Shown: positions 43,730 through 56,789 of the stretch, one piece after another
Numbering within the stretch: position 1 is the stretch's first letter
How the letters are laid out: every line of letters begins with the position of its first letter
Assembly (NCBI GenBank): GCA_051294375.1
Contig: CM119270.1
Coordinates: 8,049,063-8,113,062 of the forward strand
Length of the DNA stretch: 64,000 nucleotides
DNA from: Paraspadella gotoi
Lineage: Eukaryota > Chaetognatha
Direction: 5' to 3'
The notes under the pieces: generated by a model
The model's database searches: none
Seen by the model: the letters and a program-made list of their open reading frames with translations, nothing else
What the model was told of the DNA's origin: nothing
Program-made: the position numbers and the translations under genes

Positions 43730-44415
43730 CACCCTTCGTTTGATGACTATTACAATAATTGTGAAACTTTCTTTTTAAACCAAATTATTTTTTAATAAAT
43801 TTTACATTCTTCTTAAAGAACTATTCTCGAACGCAGATTTATTCCACTGAAACAAAATCTCTTTTCCTTATCGCGATCTGATTGCATTTCTAGTTTACGT
43901 TTTATTTACTCTATTTACGTTAAATACAACCAAAGTCCAAGTATTTGAGCTTTCCGAGCAGGAGGAAGATATTCGACGAAAAGGAACGAAAAAGTGACGA
44001 CGACAACGACAATGAAGACGACGACGACGACGAAAACGATACCGAATAATAAATAATAAAACAAACCCAAACTTCTTCACGATATTTCGTTTCCTATTAA
44101 ATACAACTAATATTATTATTATTTTTGTTAAGAGAATTAAAACAAAAAACAAACTCGAGTGACTCTGTTTCTCCGAAAAGAAGTCAAATAATCGTTGAAT
44201 TTAAGACTCTTGGGACGAAGAAAAAGTCAGGGTCGACGGAAGGAAGACATTTCCCGAGAAGCCCGTCCCATTCCTGCCTTTCCCTGCCTTTCCCGACCCT
44301 GTTCCCCCCTTCCCTTCCCGATCCGGTACATGACTCAACTTGATGGCAGCGAATGAAAGTTCGGTTGTTTTCTTTTCTTTTTTCAATTTAGTTTTTTTTA
44401 ATTTTAATTATTTGT

Positions 44416-44476
44416 TTCGTTCGTTCGTTCGTTCGTTCGTTCGTTCGTTCGTTCGTTCGTTCGTTCGTTCTTTCGT

Positions 44477-44560
<84 letters not shown>
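44416..44560. repeat. Compound (TTCG)n-(TTTC)n array
   Basis: About 55 bp of TTCG pass into about 90 bp of TTTC. TTCG on this strand is CGAA on the other, the same unit as the GAAC array at 21,830. A second independent locus with that unit, again fused to a related tetranucleotide, suggests this genome readily expands it. Confidence 0.9.
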
Positions 44561-45429
44561 TTTTTCTTCTTTCTTTTTCTTTTTATTTTTTCATTATATC
44601 GTTTTTTTCTTTTACAAAATAATATTCTTCAACTTCCGATGATGAATCATCCAACAAAGATTAAACTCTCCTTTCCTTTTTTCAAAACTAGTTTTTTTTT
44701 CCTCTCGGTTCGTGTTTTTAGTTATATTTTAATTAGTCAGCCGTAATTTGCCTCCAAATGGGCGCCTCTAATAATTCGCTAACACATCACACAAGGGTCA
44801 TTTCCTGTGACAAAATATTGAAAGAGTTTTAGTAATTTACAGACAAAGCGAGGTCTTTACGTAGATTATGAAGAGCAAATTGACTCGGACAAAATGACTG
44901 ATTTTTTGGTTCCACTGTTAGAGTTCAGTTTTCCGGATTACGTGTCGGGATATTCTTATGCTTAAAAAGTATACGACGATAAAAATTCTTATCGGTAACA
45001 AAGTTAAAAAGGAGTGAGAGAGAATGAGACACTAGAGAGCGATGAAAAAAACGGTGGAAAAAAAAGAACTAGTAAAATAGTTTTAAATCGATATTACTTT
45101 TGAAATTGAATTCTTACTTGATTTAAATTAAAGCTAATAAATAAATATAATGATAAAGTAGCTCGGTCATCATCTCTCTTATTAGGGCTAGCCTCACTCA
45201 GTAAGGAGGTTAAGAAACTTGAATTAATCAAACAAAAATTTAGACATTTTTAAAAAAATTTGAATAGGCAAAACAATTTTAATATTACCCCATATATTAT
45301 TTTTTTAATATTTATTTATAACTAGAAAAGGCTCAAATCTTTTTAAAGATTTTCTTATTTCTAAGATCAGATTCAGGTAGCTTGGAAAAGTTGTCTTAAC
45401 AAAGTATAATTATTTGTAATATTATTAAT

Positions 45430-45465
<36 letters not shown>

Positions 45466-46966
45466 TATCATCATCATATTTTGATAATTTTATTACTTTT
45501 TCTTAATTTTGACTAAGAAAACATAATAATTTTTAAAAGTTGTATTTATATTTTTATTTAACTTTTCATACTCTATCAGAAAAATTAGAGTTAGGATTGA
45601 TTCAAAAAATTTTAATCGCAATTCTTTTCCAAAAATAGTAAAGTTTAATGTTCGATTTTTGGAACTTCTCGCTTTTTTTTTCAGGATATACTCGTGCAGT
45701 CTTTAAGTTTTTGCCGTTACTTCGATGTTCATTAATAAATAATTTAAAACTATCCTTATATCAATATATTTGCATTTACATCTCTTCAAAATTCCCGGTA
45801 TTAAATTTTATTTAACTTCTTGGATCCGCCAGTCGCTCGCTCCCTTTTTCGCTTCATTTTTTTTCATTTTTATTCGATTTTTTCTTCATTTTTTAATTTC
45901 GATTTTCATTCGAATCCTTTCACCCCGTGGAAAAGTTTCGAGGTCGAAGCGAGAAAAAAAAAGAAGAGCAAAGTTTTGTTTTGGTTTTCTGGTGGAGCTG
46001 AGGATGGGATGTGGAAGAGGGACGGAAGAGGGGGGATGGAAGGGGCAAAGATGGGGAGAGGAAGGAGATAAAGATGAGGGATGAAAATATCAAAGGATGG
46101 AAGGAAGGAATTGGACAAGGGATGATATGAAGAAGATTAGCAGAAAATAAAGAAAGACTTTTTATTTTTTCATGATTTATTCAGCGTTCCATTTATACAA
46201 CGAGGACATTTCGTTCAGTTTTGTATATTTATCTTGCTTTATTTTTCTTAGCAAGCTCTCGATATAAACTCATCTGGAGAGAGTTTGCTTTTTTGCGACT
46301 CTTGGCGCTCTATCTCCCTCTCACTCTCTCTCTGTCTCTGAATACCTTGCCCCGAGACATGTTTCTATCAAAACCAGCTTCATTTCCACGACGGAAAAAA
46401 GTTATCGAACACAAATTCTGTGTCGCTCTCTCTTGCCTTTTCCCTTTTTTGTCTTATGTATTCTTGCCAAGTAATGACATGCTGTACATATGCGAGTTCA
46501 TAAATGAATAATGTTTAATAGTTTTAGAAAGAAAGAAATTCAACAGAAAACCGCAAAATCGCAAAATCTGTTTCACATTTTCCCACCGTAAAAGACAAGT
46601 TTCTTGTTTCCTTTCAACTTTTCAAAATAAACTTTGTAAAATAAACTTATTCGTCATTTGAGGAAAGATAAGTCTTGGAAAGATAAACTGGTGCCGTTTA
46701 TGGTTAAGCTGATTATAAAAGATAAACAATTTGAAAAAAATAATACAACGAATACAACATTCGTTATCGATACCCTCCAAAAATAAAAAATAAAATCCCT
46801 TAATGGGTGACGTCCTTGACTCTTCTCTGTTTCGACGTCCAAAACTGACGTTAATAATGAGGACAACGATTAAAACAAAATCTCTTTCCTTCTGTTTTTA
46901 CGCGCGGAAGGATTTGGTGAATCGTTTTCTCATGCGTTTCACTGGGGGGCGAGAATGCCAGGTAGG

Positions 46967-47017
<51 letters not shown>

Positions 47018-47405
47018 TCTTCTCTTCTCTCTCACCGGGTTCTCACGGCGCATGAGAGCGGATCATGAGAAAAAGACATCGACCAGACATGAGCTAGTTT
47101 TTTTTTCTCCGGGGCGGCAGAACGAGAGAGAGAGAGAGAGAGGAGAGAAGAGGAGAGAGAGAGAAGAGAGAGAAAGAGAAAAGAGAGGAGAGAGAGAGAA
47201 GACGGAAGAAGATGATGAGAGAGTAGAGAGAGAAAGTAGGGTTCGGATGAGGAAGAGAGAAAGAACGGATGTGAGAAAGACGGGTTAAGGAAAAAGGATG
47301 GGATGAGTAAAAAGAATATTTGACGGGTTCTATGCTATAGCTTAATTAATGAAAGAAATAGGAAAAGAAATCAAGTTAAGTATAAACGTACGCTTTGACT
47401 TCAGG

Positions 47406-47638
47406 ATCTGATGCGAATATTTAAATCATCATTAGAATGCTCAGAATGCACGATCATGTTTTTGCCCGAAGAGCTTCCTGGGAGGCTTCCTCATTCGGTT
47501 AGCATTCGAGCCAATGAAGAACGGGGGTTGAGAGCCGGGGTGGCGGTGGGGGGAGTACATCTCCCCGGGCGTCAGGGGGAGATGTTCGTTACACCGCCGA
47601 CCGGCGCTGTCAAGAATATTTGCGGGATCCCATGAAGT
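47406..47638 (+). CDS. Possible exon in a GC-rich patch, unknown
   Basis: A good acceptor-like tract (acgctttgacttcag) is followed at once by an open frame of 76 codons with balanced composition (for example FLPEELPGRLPHSV) ending in TGA. The DNA here is distinctly richer in G and C than the flanks. The minus strand is also open over the same patch (47,441-47,668). I recognise no domain on either strand and see no second exon, so it may instead be part of an old mobile element. Confidence 0.2.
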
Positions 47639-48000
47639 GAAACCTCGAGTTGTTTTTCTTTTCAACACGATAAAAAAAAAAAAGATAAAAATGATGTACG
47701 AGCAAAACGAAAACTCGGGTTGCGACTCTCTCGGTCGGAAAAAGTCTGAATTTCTAAGGCTCAGTCCAAGAACCTAGGTCCGAAGTCTGAAGTCTAAAGA
47801 CTAAGGTTTTTACATCATGTAAATCGTCTTATATTGTTATAATTTTAGATAAGATAATGAAAAATTGAACGACGGCCCCGCTTTCATTCAAAATGTTTGA
47901 AGCCTCTGAAAATACTACGAAAACTAAATAGGCTGTCAAGAAGGTCAATAAAAACAAACTACTTGGTGGACTTAAAAATGGTACGAGCTCAAATCGAATG
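47639..48000. other. Non-coding spacer
   Basis: AT-rich and without repeats or frames I can support. Confidence 0.5.
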
Positions 48001-48152
48001 ACTTTGTCCAAGGACACAAAAAGGAAAAATTGCGACCACGAAACAAAGAAAAAAAATGATCGAAACACCAAAACATCGAGCCTAGAAATTCAAACAAAAA
48101 GGCAACGATTTGATCGATCGAACGAGGATCTTTACGATCCCGACGATCGATT

Positions 48153-48198
<46 letters not shown>

Positions 48199-48273
48199 CA
48201 GCGATTTGTTTCCAACTCTTCGCCGTCGTTACGGAGAAGCGACATCTACGGCGCAGAGATGATCGACGTTTAA
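48001..48273 (+). CDS. Small ORF with an Asp run, possible terminal exon
   Basis: A 91-codon frame. It is Lys/Thr-rich first, then RFDRSNEDLYDPDDRF, then about 14 consecutive Asp from a GAC array, then a normal-looking tail ending GAEMIDV and a TAA. The segments either side of the Asp run are not repetitive, which favours it slightly over a pure microsatellite frame. I recognise no family. The start is only the first ATG. Confidence 0.2.
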
Positions 48274-48619
48274 ACGACGCGAGTTATGATGGATTCAAGA
48301 AGTTTAAATGGCCGCGTCGTGATATACGATGAGGAGTTGGAGTTGTGAGTTGTGGCGGGGGAAGGTTTGGTTAGTGGGGAGAGGGGACGACAAACTGGCC
48401 TAAATTAAGACTTTTTGTTGATTAAATTTGGATATAAATATATAAAATATGGTTCAATTGAACTTTCGGTTTTTGATTTTTTTTGTTTATTTTGTTGAGT
48501 GGGCTAAGCAATTGAATAATTGATACGTATCATCTAATATATTTTGGATTAAATCTGGCGGGAAAGAACTTCCTCTATGGAAAAATGAATGAATTCGATC
48601 TTTCTGATGAGTCACTTTG

Positions 48620-48738
<119 letters not shown>

Positions 48739-49770
48739 AGATAATAGAGATAGAAAATTAAATCAGATTTAACAATCAACAAAGTCTGTAAATTCGCTGA
48801 AAATACCATACTTTTTACAATAGAGGTTATGAAATATGAACGAAGAAAAGCAAAATAAGAAACAAACAAAACCAAACAAAAACAAAATAAAACGGCGCAG
48901 CTCGAAAAACACCATAACGGACAGCAAAGGGCAAAAGCAGCCAACGACGATCTTTCACTGTCTTTCACTGTCATTCCTGACGTGAAACGAAATTTAAAGG
49001 AGAGACATGACGGAGGGAGAGTAAACAAAAAACTCGTCTGAGAGAGAAAAAAAAATAGAAAAGAAAATGTCAAAAAGAAAACAAAAAAAAGTAAAGAGAG
49101 AGAGAGAAATGGTTTGTGAAAAATGAAAAGGATGAAGAATTACCAACGCGCGGGGTCAAAAGTCGAAACGTAACGTGTTGCCAAAACGTGAGAGAAGTGA
49201 AAGAGGGTTTCGCGGGTCGAGTCCTAGTCATAAATGTATGTATATTTTAAAAACGAAATAGTCGTCTAACGCGAACCGTCGGCAGCTTTTAGTTCGAAAA
49301 GAAAAAAAATAATAGAAAAACAGATCAATCTGGAAAACAACAATTATAACAACAATAACATGTAAATTGTACTAAATCCGTTCGTTTTGTGATCTGGAAA
49401 ACGAATACGAAACCAATCGACGGGACATTTACGAGGGTGATTATGAATTACAGGGAAGGAAAAAGAAGACTACGACGACGAAGATAACGACGACAACGAC
49501 GACAATAACAACGATTATTTCACTCGATGAGCGTAATCATCACATCGTTTTACCTCTCACTGAGTTTATCGAGGTTTTTCGTCGAATAAATCAAATTAAG
49601 CTTATTTTCTACACTAAAAAAAAAGACAATCAATTAAACGTTACTAATCAGATCGTTTTTAAATAGTTGTACTATTTTCTTCTCAACCATACCCTTAACC
49701 CTAAGTAGAGCGCGAGTAATAGTCAGATGCATCGGCCACGATTTTCGGGGGATTTTCTTGAACTTTCTTT

Positions 49771-49948
49771 NNNNNNNNNNNNNNNNNNNNNNNNNNNNNN
49801 NNNNNNNNNNNNNNNNNNNNNNNNNNNNNNNNNNNNNNNNNNNNNNNNNNNNNNNNNNNNNNNNNNNNNNNNNNNNNNNNNNNNNNNNNNNNNNNNNNNN
49901 NNNNNNNNNNNNNNNNNNNNNNNNNNNNNNNNNNNNNNNNNNNNNNNN
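49771..49948. other. Assembly gap, 178 N
   Basis: Bounded on the right by (AG)n, so it probably hides more of that array. Confidence 0.95.
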
Positions 49949-51619
49949 AGAGAGAGAGAGAGAGAGAGAGAGATTCCTCGGCGTCAGAGTGGCTCCGGGA
50001 CCCCGACTAAGCCGCTAATCAGTGCCAGGCCCCGTAGTGAGACACCTTCTAAGGGCAATTGGGTCAGGAAAGGGGTTACGAGGTTGGGCAGAGGGTTTGT
50101 GGTTGGGTAGGGGGTTGGGGTTAGGGATTGGGGAGACGTTGTGAGGAAAGATGATTGGGTTTGAAAAACCCAAAGTTTTTGGCGACAAAAAAAGAGAAGA
50201 AGATCGAAAGGGACAACTCCGTAAAATTGTAAAATAATTTGGTTCCGTCAAAGGCATATTTATGTGAAATGCAACATAAAATCAGTATATTTAAATTTGC
50301 ATCCAATTTGCATATTGCAGTACACAAAAAGAATCACACGATGAGAATATATTTTTTTCCAGCAGAAATTTAAAAAAAAAAATTTTGTGTAAATTTTGAC
50401 AAAAAAAATTGTTTACATCATTTTTAGGATATTTTAGATAAAAATAATAAATTTTTGCATTAACCACAGTTGGCTAGTTCAACTAAGGGCCTTTTGAGCC
50501 CCAACGATGAGCAACAGATATTTCAAATTTTATTTATTGAATAAGAATAAAATTCGCCAGGAAACTTAAAATGTTTTCTCGTTGTTGTCAATGACAAAAA
50601 ATGTTGGGTTCATGATCAAGGACTGTTTTTCACATGAAATCTAGTGGATTGGTCGTTTGAAAAAGTTTTGAGCTGCCTTTGCAAATTGATTTTGAACAAG
50701 TTTGACCACGAATTAAAGTATAATATATAATATAATAACATGTTATTATCTGAAATTGTTGTGAATGGAATGGTGATGAGAAATTATAAAAAAAAACAAA
50801 ATATAAAACGATAGGGAAGACCCGGCCAGACGACAAAAAAAAAAAAATACCCAAACGCTCGAGAAGAGAAATTCGGATTCCCTGTGTAAACAAACGGGTG
50901 ACGTTGGATTTTTTTCTTTTCCTTTTTTCCTTTATTTTCTTTCTTTTTTTTCCCCCTTTTTTTTCTCGTGGGCGAAAGAAAAAGCGGTTCGCGCGTGGTA
51001 ATTTCCTTCGCTGATAATTGGGGCGTTATTTCAAAAAAAAAAAAAAAAAATTCCAGGGGGAAAGGGAGGAATTAAAGGGGGAGCATAGAATCGTCGAGTG
51101 TTGGTGAACTATTAAGATGTGAAGGTGAGTGGGAGGAGGAGGAGGAGGAGGAGGACCGTGAAAAGATTAATCGCGCGTGACTGGTGAAGGAATAATATCG
51201 CTGAAAGAAGAAAGAACGTGGGTCGAAGTGATTGTGAAGACTTAGGTTTTAATGTGGCGGGGGGGGGCGTCGTTGTGAACAAAATTTCTATCTCTAGTTA
51301 CGAAAGTGAAATATGAGTTGACAAGAAACCCTCAAACCATTTCCAATTTTTATTAGCTACAAATTTTCAAGATCTTTTCCTCACCTGCGTCGTGAGACTG
51401 GATAAAGTTTTTACATATGTAAATATGTGTAGAGTTTATGAACTAAAAGTAAAATAAGGAAAAAAAGAATTTAAAAATATTGCCTAAAACGACAAGTTTA
51501 TAAACAAACGAGTAATAAGGCAGTAATTAAAAGCCACTAATTGTTGTAATTAAATTGTTGATATAATCGTTGCCCCTTTAGTTAAATTTTTTTTTCTCTT
51601 ACTCTCTCTCTCTCTCTCT

Positions 51620-51863
51620 NNNNNNNNNNNNNNNNNNNNNNNNNNNNNNNNNNNNNNNNNNNNNNNNNNNNNNNNNNNNNNNNNNNNNNNNNNNNNNNNN
51701 NNNNNNNNNNNNNNNNNNNNNNNNNNNNNNNNNNNNNNNNNNNNNNNNNNNNNNNNNNNNNNNNNNNNNNNNNNNNNNNNNNNNNNNNNNNNNNNNNNNN
51801 NNNNNNNNNNNNNNNNNNNNNNNNNNNNNNNNNNNNNNNNNNNNNNNNNNNNNNNNNNNNNNN
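51620..51863. other. Assembly gap, 244 N
   Basis: Bounded on the left by (CT)n, so it probably hides more of that array. Confidence 0.95.
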
Positions 51864-51983
51864 CGCCATAAAGTTGAAAAAGAGAAAAGAGGGAATCCTT
51901 CAGAAATAGAAAAATTACCTCATCTAAATCGAATTAGCGAAGAAAGAAGAAAAGATACAACATCAAAAAACATTGAAATAAAC

Positions 51984-52032
<49 letters not shown>

Positions 52033-53446
52033 CAGAGAGAGAGATGAGAGAGAGAGAGAGAGAGAAGTAAGAGGATGGAGAATGATATAGAATCGCTCGA
52101 AATAATCATTCGTTTTGCAGAAGCACCGAGACGAAACAAAGAACAGTCTTCAGTTTTCGCTCTACTCCAGAAATATATTTTTTTTTTTTTCTTATTTATT
52201 TTATATATATGTATTTTGTGTAAATTCGATGAGTCACGCTTGTGATTTGCTCGACTCAATGCTCCTTCCTCCCCCACCCTCAGCACTTTGCCCACTGGCA
52301 CCCCTACGTGCCCCTTCGCCTCATCACCCTTTGCCATTCGGGCGTAGGAAAAGAATATTTTCCCCTGGTGAAGCACCAATGAATTTAAAAAAAATGGAAT
52401 GAAGTCACAAAGCAGAACGATTCGTGAAGGTCCTCTCTCTCCTCTCCATCTCTTCTCGCTCTCCTCGTCTCTCTCTCTCTCTCTCTCTCTCCTCTCGTCT
52501 TCTCTCCGTCTCCTCCGTCCTCGTCTCTCCTATCTCTTTCTCTCTAGTGCTATTTCCCCTCGTTCTTGTTTTGTTTACTTCCCATCGTACATGTGTTATT
52601 TTTCAATCTTTGCGTCCGGTCGGTAACGTATTACTTCTTCGCTTTCTTTCTTTCTTTCTTTATTTTCCTTTCTTTTCCCTTTCTTCTCTTTTCTTTCTTA
52701 TTTATTATTTTTACGTTTATGTGCTTTTCGTTTCTTGTTTGCTTGTTGGTGCTTATTTTTTTCTTTGATGGCATTTTCTTTGAGATTTGTTTTGCATTCG
52801 AGGGGCGGGGGCATGTTGTGCGGTGATCTCTGGTGTTTTGTTCCGTTCTTGTCTTTCGTTTTGTGTGTGGTGTAGCATGTCTTTTTAATTTGTATTTTGT
52901 TCGCTTTCTTGTTGTAGTTTTTATTATTGGTATTGTTTGTTGTTTATGTGTTGCTTTTTCTTATAGTTGTGGTTTATTGTTGTTGTGGTTTTGGGTATAT
53001 CTTGTCAATCACCCACACCTTTATTGTCTTTTTATAATATAGAAAAAACAAAAAGAAAAAAAATAAATAAAAAAAATTAATTTAGTCCAAGGTAACTAAA
53101 GTTGAATACCCATTTAAGTGTGAAATGAATCTCCTCCCATTCCAGAATGTTTTTTCATTTTGTGCATTCAAATAGATATAGGATAGATATTTCACATATT
53201 TAGCACAATGATTTTTATAATAATAAAACCAATATACTAATATATCTCACACAATAGCGCCATCACTATCAACAGCGATTAAAACTACCAAACGACCATT
53301 TTATTCCACCTCTTGCAACAAAGTGGAGAGTCACATGCATTCAGCATTCAAATCCTCTTCGTTCCTTGTCCCGTCTCTACTATGGTAGTGATGAGTGTCC
53401 CGGCGAAGAAAACGGCGGTTGGCGAAAAACTCAAGTGGCATCTTAC

Positions 53447-53521
53447 CTTCGGTAGAATAATAACGAGGCGGAGACCCAAGTAAAGTACTCGATTCGCATA
53501 TAATACGACTTCTCACTGCCT
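53447..53521 (-). CDS. Candidate internal exon on the minus strand, unknown
   Basis: On the minus strand a long pyrimidine tract (ttccaactttctttccctac) leads to cttcatccag, followed by 75 bases and a consensus-like donor ACCGAAG|GTAAGA. Two of the three frames are open; one reads SRIICESSTLLGSPPRYY. Its length is a multiple of three. No partner exon or known domain was identified, so this rests on splice-site quality alone. Confidence 0.22.
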
Positions 53522-53937
53522 CTGGATGAAGCCCAGTAGGGAAAGAAAGTTGGAATAAAGATATATGGTCAAGTACGAGTCTTTAAAATGAATCAACTAT
53601 CGTTTACTGTTTCTGTTGCGTTTTTAAAGTAATTTAGGTTACGTACGTTGTGTAGCGGAATTACGTTTAAATTTAGTTGGTGTCACTTCAATATCTTTCG
53701 TGGGTCATTGTGAGTCAGTAAGCCGCTTATCACTGACCATCCTCACACCCCCCCCCACTTCCCCACTTCGTTCTTCAATAGATTTGGAAACATAAACCGA
53801 ATAAAGTTCTTCAGTTCCACTTTAAAGAAAAAAAGAATATTTATTTCTACAATTATTTTGTTTATTTTATTTTTCTTTCTTATCTTTCTTTTCTTGTTCT
53901 TTCTCTTCTTCTTTCTCTTCCCCTCTTCTTGTCTTCT
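53522..53937. other. Non-coding spacer before the duplicated contig end
   Basis: AT-rich, with a short C run at 53,749-53,757 and a CTTT-rich stretch at 53,870-53,935. No gene is seen. Confidence 0.5.
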
Positions 53938-55195
53938 CTGACCACGTCGTCAAACGAACGCTATCGGTCCGGAATCTTTGACACGCTCCACTTCACTAAT
54001 TCTTTTTCCTTAGACTCGAAACGCCGACTCTTTTGAAGAGTGAGGAAGGATGGCAATGACGGGGAAGATGACGACGACGACGACGATGACGACGACGATG
54101 ACGTAGAGGATGCGGATGGCGACGATGAGGACGACGATGATAATGACATTGACGACGAATGACGTCGATGTCGAAAACGATCACTGCAATGATGTGGTTA
54201 AAGACCACAACGACGATTTTAAGATATGATCAGAACAATTAGTATAAATACAAGTAAGAACATCGCTTACGTTTATACTATCGTTATAGTTATAGTTATA
54301 GTTTGATATTAGAGATTATTACGATGTAAACATTCAAGGCGACGTCATCTGTTTCAAGGTTGACGACAGATGGCCCTTCTTTGTCTGGATCAAGATGTTA
54401 ATTACAAAGAAGGAAAACTGACGAAGGTTCGAGGCTACGAAGCGACGAACCCGGGATGTCAGGTAATGAGAGTGAAATCACTGTCACATTATGTCAGTGA
54501 GAAGACGCAGCCCGTTAAGTGATGAGACGAAAGTGACGCCTCTATTCAAGTTCGTGGATCTCACAGAATGCGAACTCATGGAGTGAAATGATTGTGATAG
54601 GAAGAACTGAAATGATCCAATGGGCAATGTGAAACTAAGTCGGATGTCGAAAGCGAAAGAGTAAAACAAAGCCTTCGTCGACGACGACGAAAACGACGAT
54701 ATTTAGGACTGTGATACGGTCGTCGACGAAATATATATAATTATATATAACGGTTATATTGCAAAATTTGTGGTCATGGTCCCACATTAAATTTTTTAAA
54801 TGATTAGTGTGACGAAGAACGCAAATGATTTATCTGGGTAAGAAGATAATAATTTTGATGGTTCAGTCATCGCGAAAACCATCGTCTACCTTCGTACCAA
54901 GTTAAAAAAGGGCGATCGAACGAACCCGGGTGGTCCGGAGACCCTAACCGAATCGCCCGATTGAGCTTACTGAGTTTACTCAGCGTACTGCCCTCTTTCT
55001 CCCCCCCCCCTCCAACGGGAAGTTTTGAGGGAGGAGGCGAGAAATCCGTCACGTGACCAGGTCCATCGCGTCACGTGACCAGGTCCATCGCGTCACGTGA
55101 CCAGGTCCATCGCGTCACGTGACCAGGGCCTTCGCGATGAAGAGGAGACGGTGATTAATGGCGACCAACGCGGCGAACGAATCGAGGAAACTTTT
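53938..55195. repeat. Duplicated segment, first copy (contig end)
   Basis: This matches 55,260-56,541 from ctctgaccac to cgaggaaactttt, with scattered small indels. It runs right up to the 25-N gap, and the second copy begins within 40 bp after it, the geometry of two contigs with an unmerged overlap. Contents: GAC triplets (54,065-54,150), a TATAGT run (54,280-54,300), mixed DNA, a C run (54,998-55,007) and the E-box array. No gene is seen. Confidence 0.9.
55048..55123. promoter_or_regulatory. Four tandem GTCACGTGAC sites at exact 22-bp spacing
   Basis: The 10-bp palindrome occurs at 55,048, 55,070, 55,092 and 55,114. Each is part of a 22-bp unit, gtcacgtgaccaggtccatcgc. GTCACGTGAC equals the published CLEAR consensus and is also bound by USF/MAX-type factors. 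A 22-bp spacing is close to two helical turns, so the sites would lie on one face. It may be only a minisatellite. The second copy at 56,388-56,471 has the same number of units with errors, and one unit is still perfect at 56,462-56,471. Confidence 0.5.
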
Positions 55196-55220
55196 NNNNN
55201 NNNNNNNNNNNNNNNNNNNN
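55196..55220. other. 25-N scaffold-join gap
   Basis: This lies exactly between the two copies of the 1.3-kb segment. Confidence 0.95.
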
Positions 55221-55259
55221 AAAAAAAAGAGAGAATTTTCTCTCTCTCTCTTTCTTTTC

Positions 55260-56541
55260 TCTGACCACAGTCGTCAAACCGAACGCTATCGGTCCGGAAT
55301 CTCTTGACACGCTCCACGTTCACTAATTCTTTTTCCTTAGACTCGAAACGCCGACTCTTTTGAAGATGAGGAAGGATGGCAATGACGGGGAAGATGACGG
55401 ACGACGATGACGACGACGACGACGAACGATGACCGTAGAGGATTGCGATGGCGACGATGAGGACGACGATGATAATGACATTGACGAACGAATGACGTCG
55501 ATGTCGAAAACGATCACTGCAATGATGTGGTTAAGACCACAACGACGATTTTTAAGATATGATCAAACAATTAGTATAAATACAAGTAAAACATCGCTTA
55601 CGTTTAGTACTATCGTTATAGTTATAGTATAGTTATAGTTTTGATATTAGAGATTATTACGATGTAACTTCAAGGCGACGTCATCGTGTTTCAAGGTTGA
55701 CGACAGATGGCCCTTCTTTGTCTGGATCAAGATGTTAATTACAAGAAGGAAAACTGAACGAGGTTCGAGGCTACGAAGCGACGAACCCGGATGTCAGGTA
55801 ATGAGAGTGAAATCACTGTCACATTATGTCAGTGAGAAGACGCAGCCCGTTAAGGTGAGACGAAAGTGAGCCTCTATTCAAGTTCGTGGATCTCACAGAA
55901 TGCGAACTCATGGAGTGAAATGATTGTGATAGGAAGAACTGAAATGATCAATGGGCAATGTGAAACTAAGTCGGATGTCGAAAGCGAAAAGAGTAAAACA
56001 AAGCCTTCGTCGACGACGACGAAAAACGACGATATTTAGGACTGTGATACCGGTCGTCGACGAAATATATATAATTATATATAACGGTTATATTGCAAAA
56101 TTTGTGGTCATGGTCCCACATTAAATTTTTTAAATTGATTAGTGTGACGAAGAACGCAAATGATTATCTGGGTAAGAAGATAATAATTTTGATGGTTTCA
56201 GTCATCGCGAAAACCATCGTCTACCTTCGTACCAAAGTTAAAAAAGGGCGATCGAACGAACCCGGGTGGTCCCGAGAACCCTAACCGAATCGCCCGAATT
56301 GAGCTTACTGAGTTTACTCAGTCGTACTGCCCTCTTTCTCCCCCCCCCCTCCAACGGGAAAGTTTTGAGGGAGGAGGCGAGAAATCCGTACGTGAGCCGG
56401 GGGGACCAGTCATCGCGTCCACGTGACCAGGTCCATGCGTCACGTGAACCAGGTCCATCGCGTCACGTGACCAGGGCCTTCGCGATGAAGAGGAGACGGT
56501 GATTAATGGCGACAACCGCGGCGAACGAATCGAGGAAACTT
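55260..56541. repeat. Duplicated segment, second copy (contig start)
   Basis: Same content and order as 53,938-55,195. Beyond cgaggaaactttt it continues into new sequence (gttttggagagg), whereas the first copy stops at the gap. This is what an overlap between neighbouring contigs would look like. Confidence 0.9.
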
Positions 56542-56746
56542 TTGTTTTGGAGAGGGGGGGCGGTCACAGTAAGGGGGGGGAGCGAGAGGAGACCTGACCG
56601 GAACGAGGAAAAGGGTTACGGGAAAACGACCGGTCAACTCTTTCTGAAATATCGCTTGGCCAAGGAAACTTCTGTTTTTCTGGATTTGCTCGGGATTTGG
56701 GAAGGATCAAATAATAAGTCCTCTCCTCTCTCTCTCTCTCTCTCTC

Positions 56747-56789
<43 letters not shown>

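Noticed and set aside
50085-50140. Interstitial telomere
   Set aside because: The G-rich words are irregular with no constant period.
52566-53042. Phe/Val/Leu-rich membrane ORFs
   Set aside because: They follow from T- and TG-rich DNA and lack charged loops, splice context or any recognisable motif.
53938-56541. A real 1.3-kb segmental duplication
   Set aside because: The second copy starts right after a 25-N gap and the first ends at it, which is better explained as an unmerged contig overlap.
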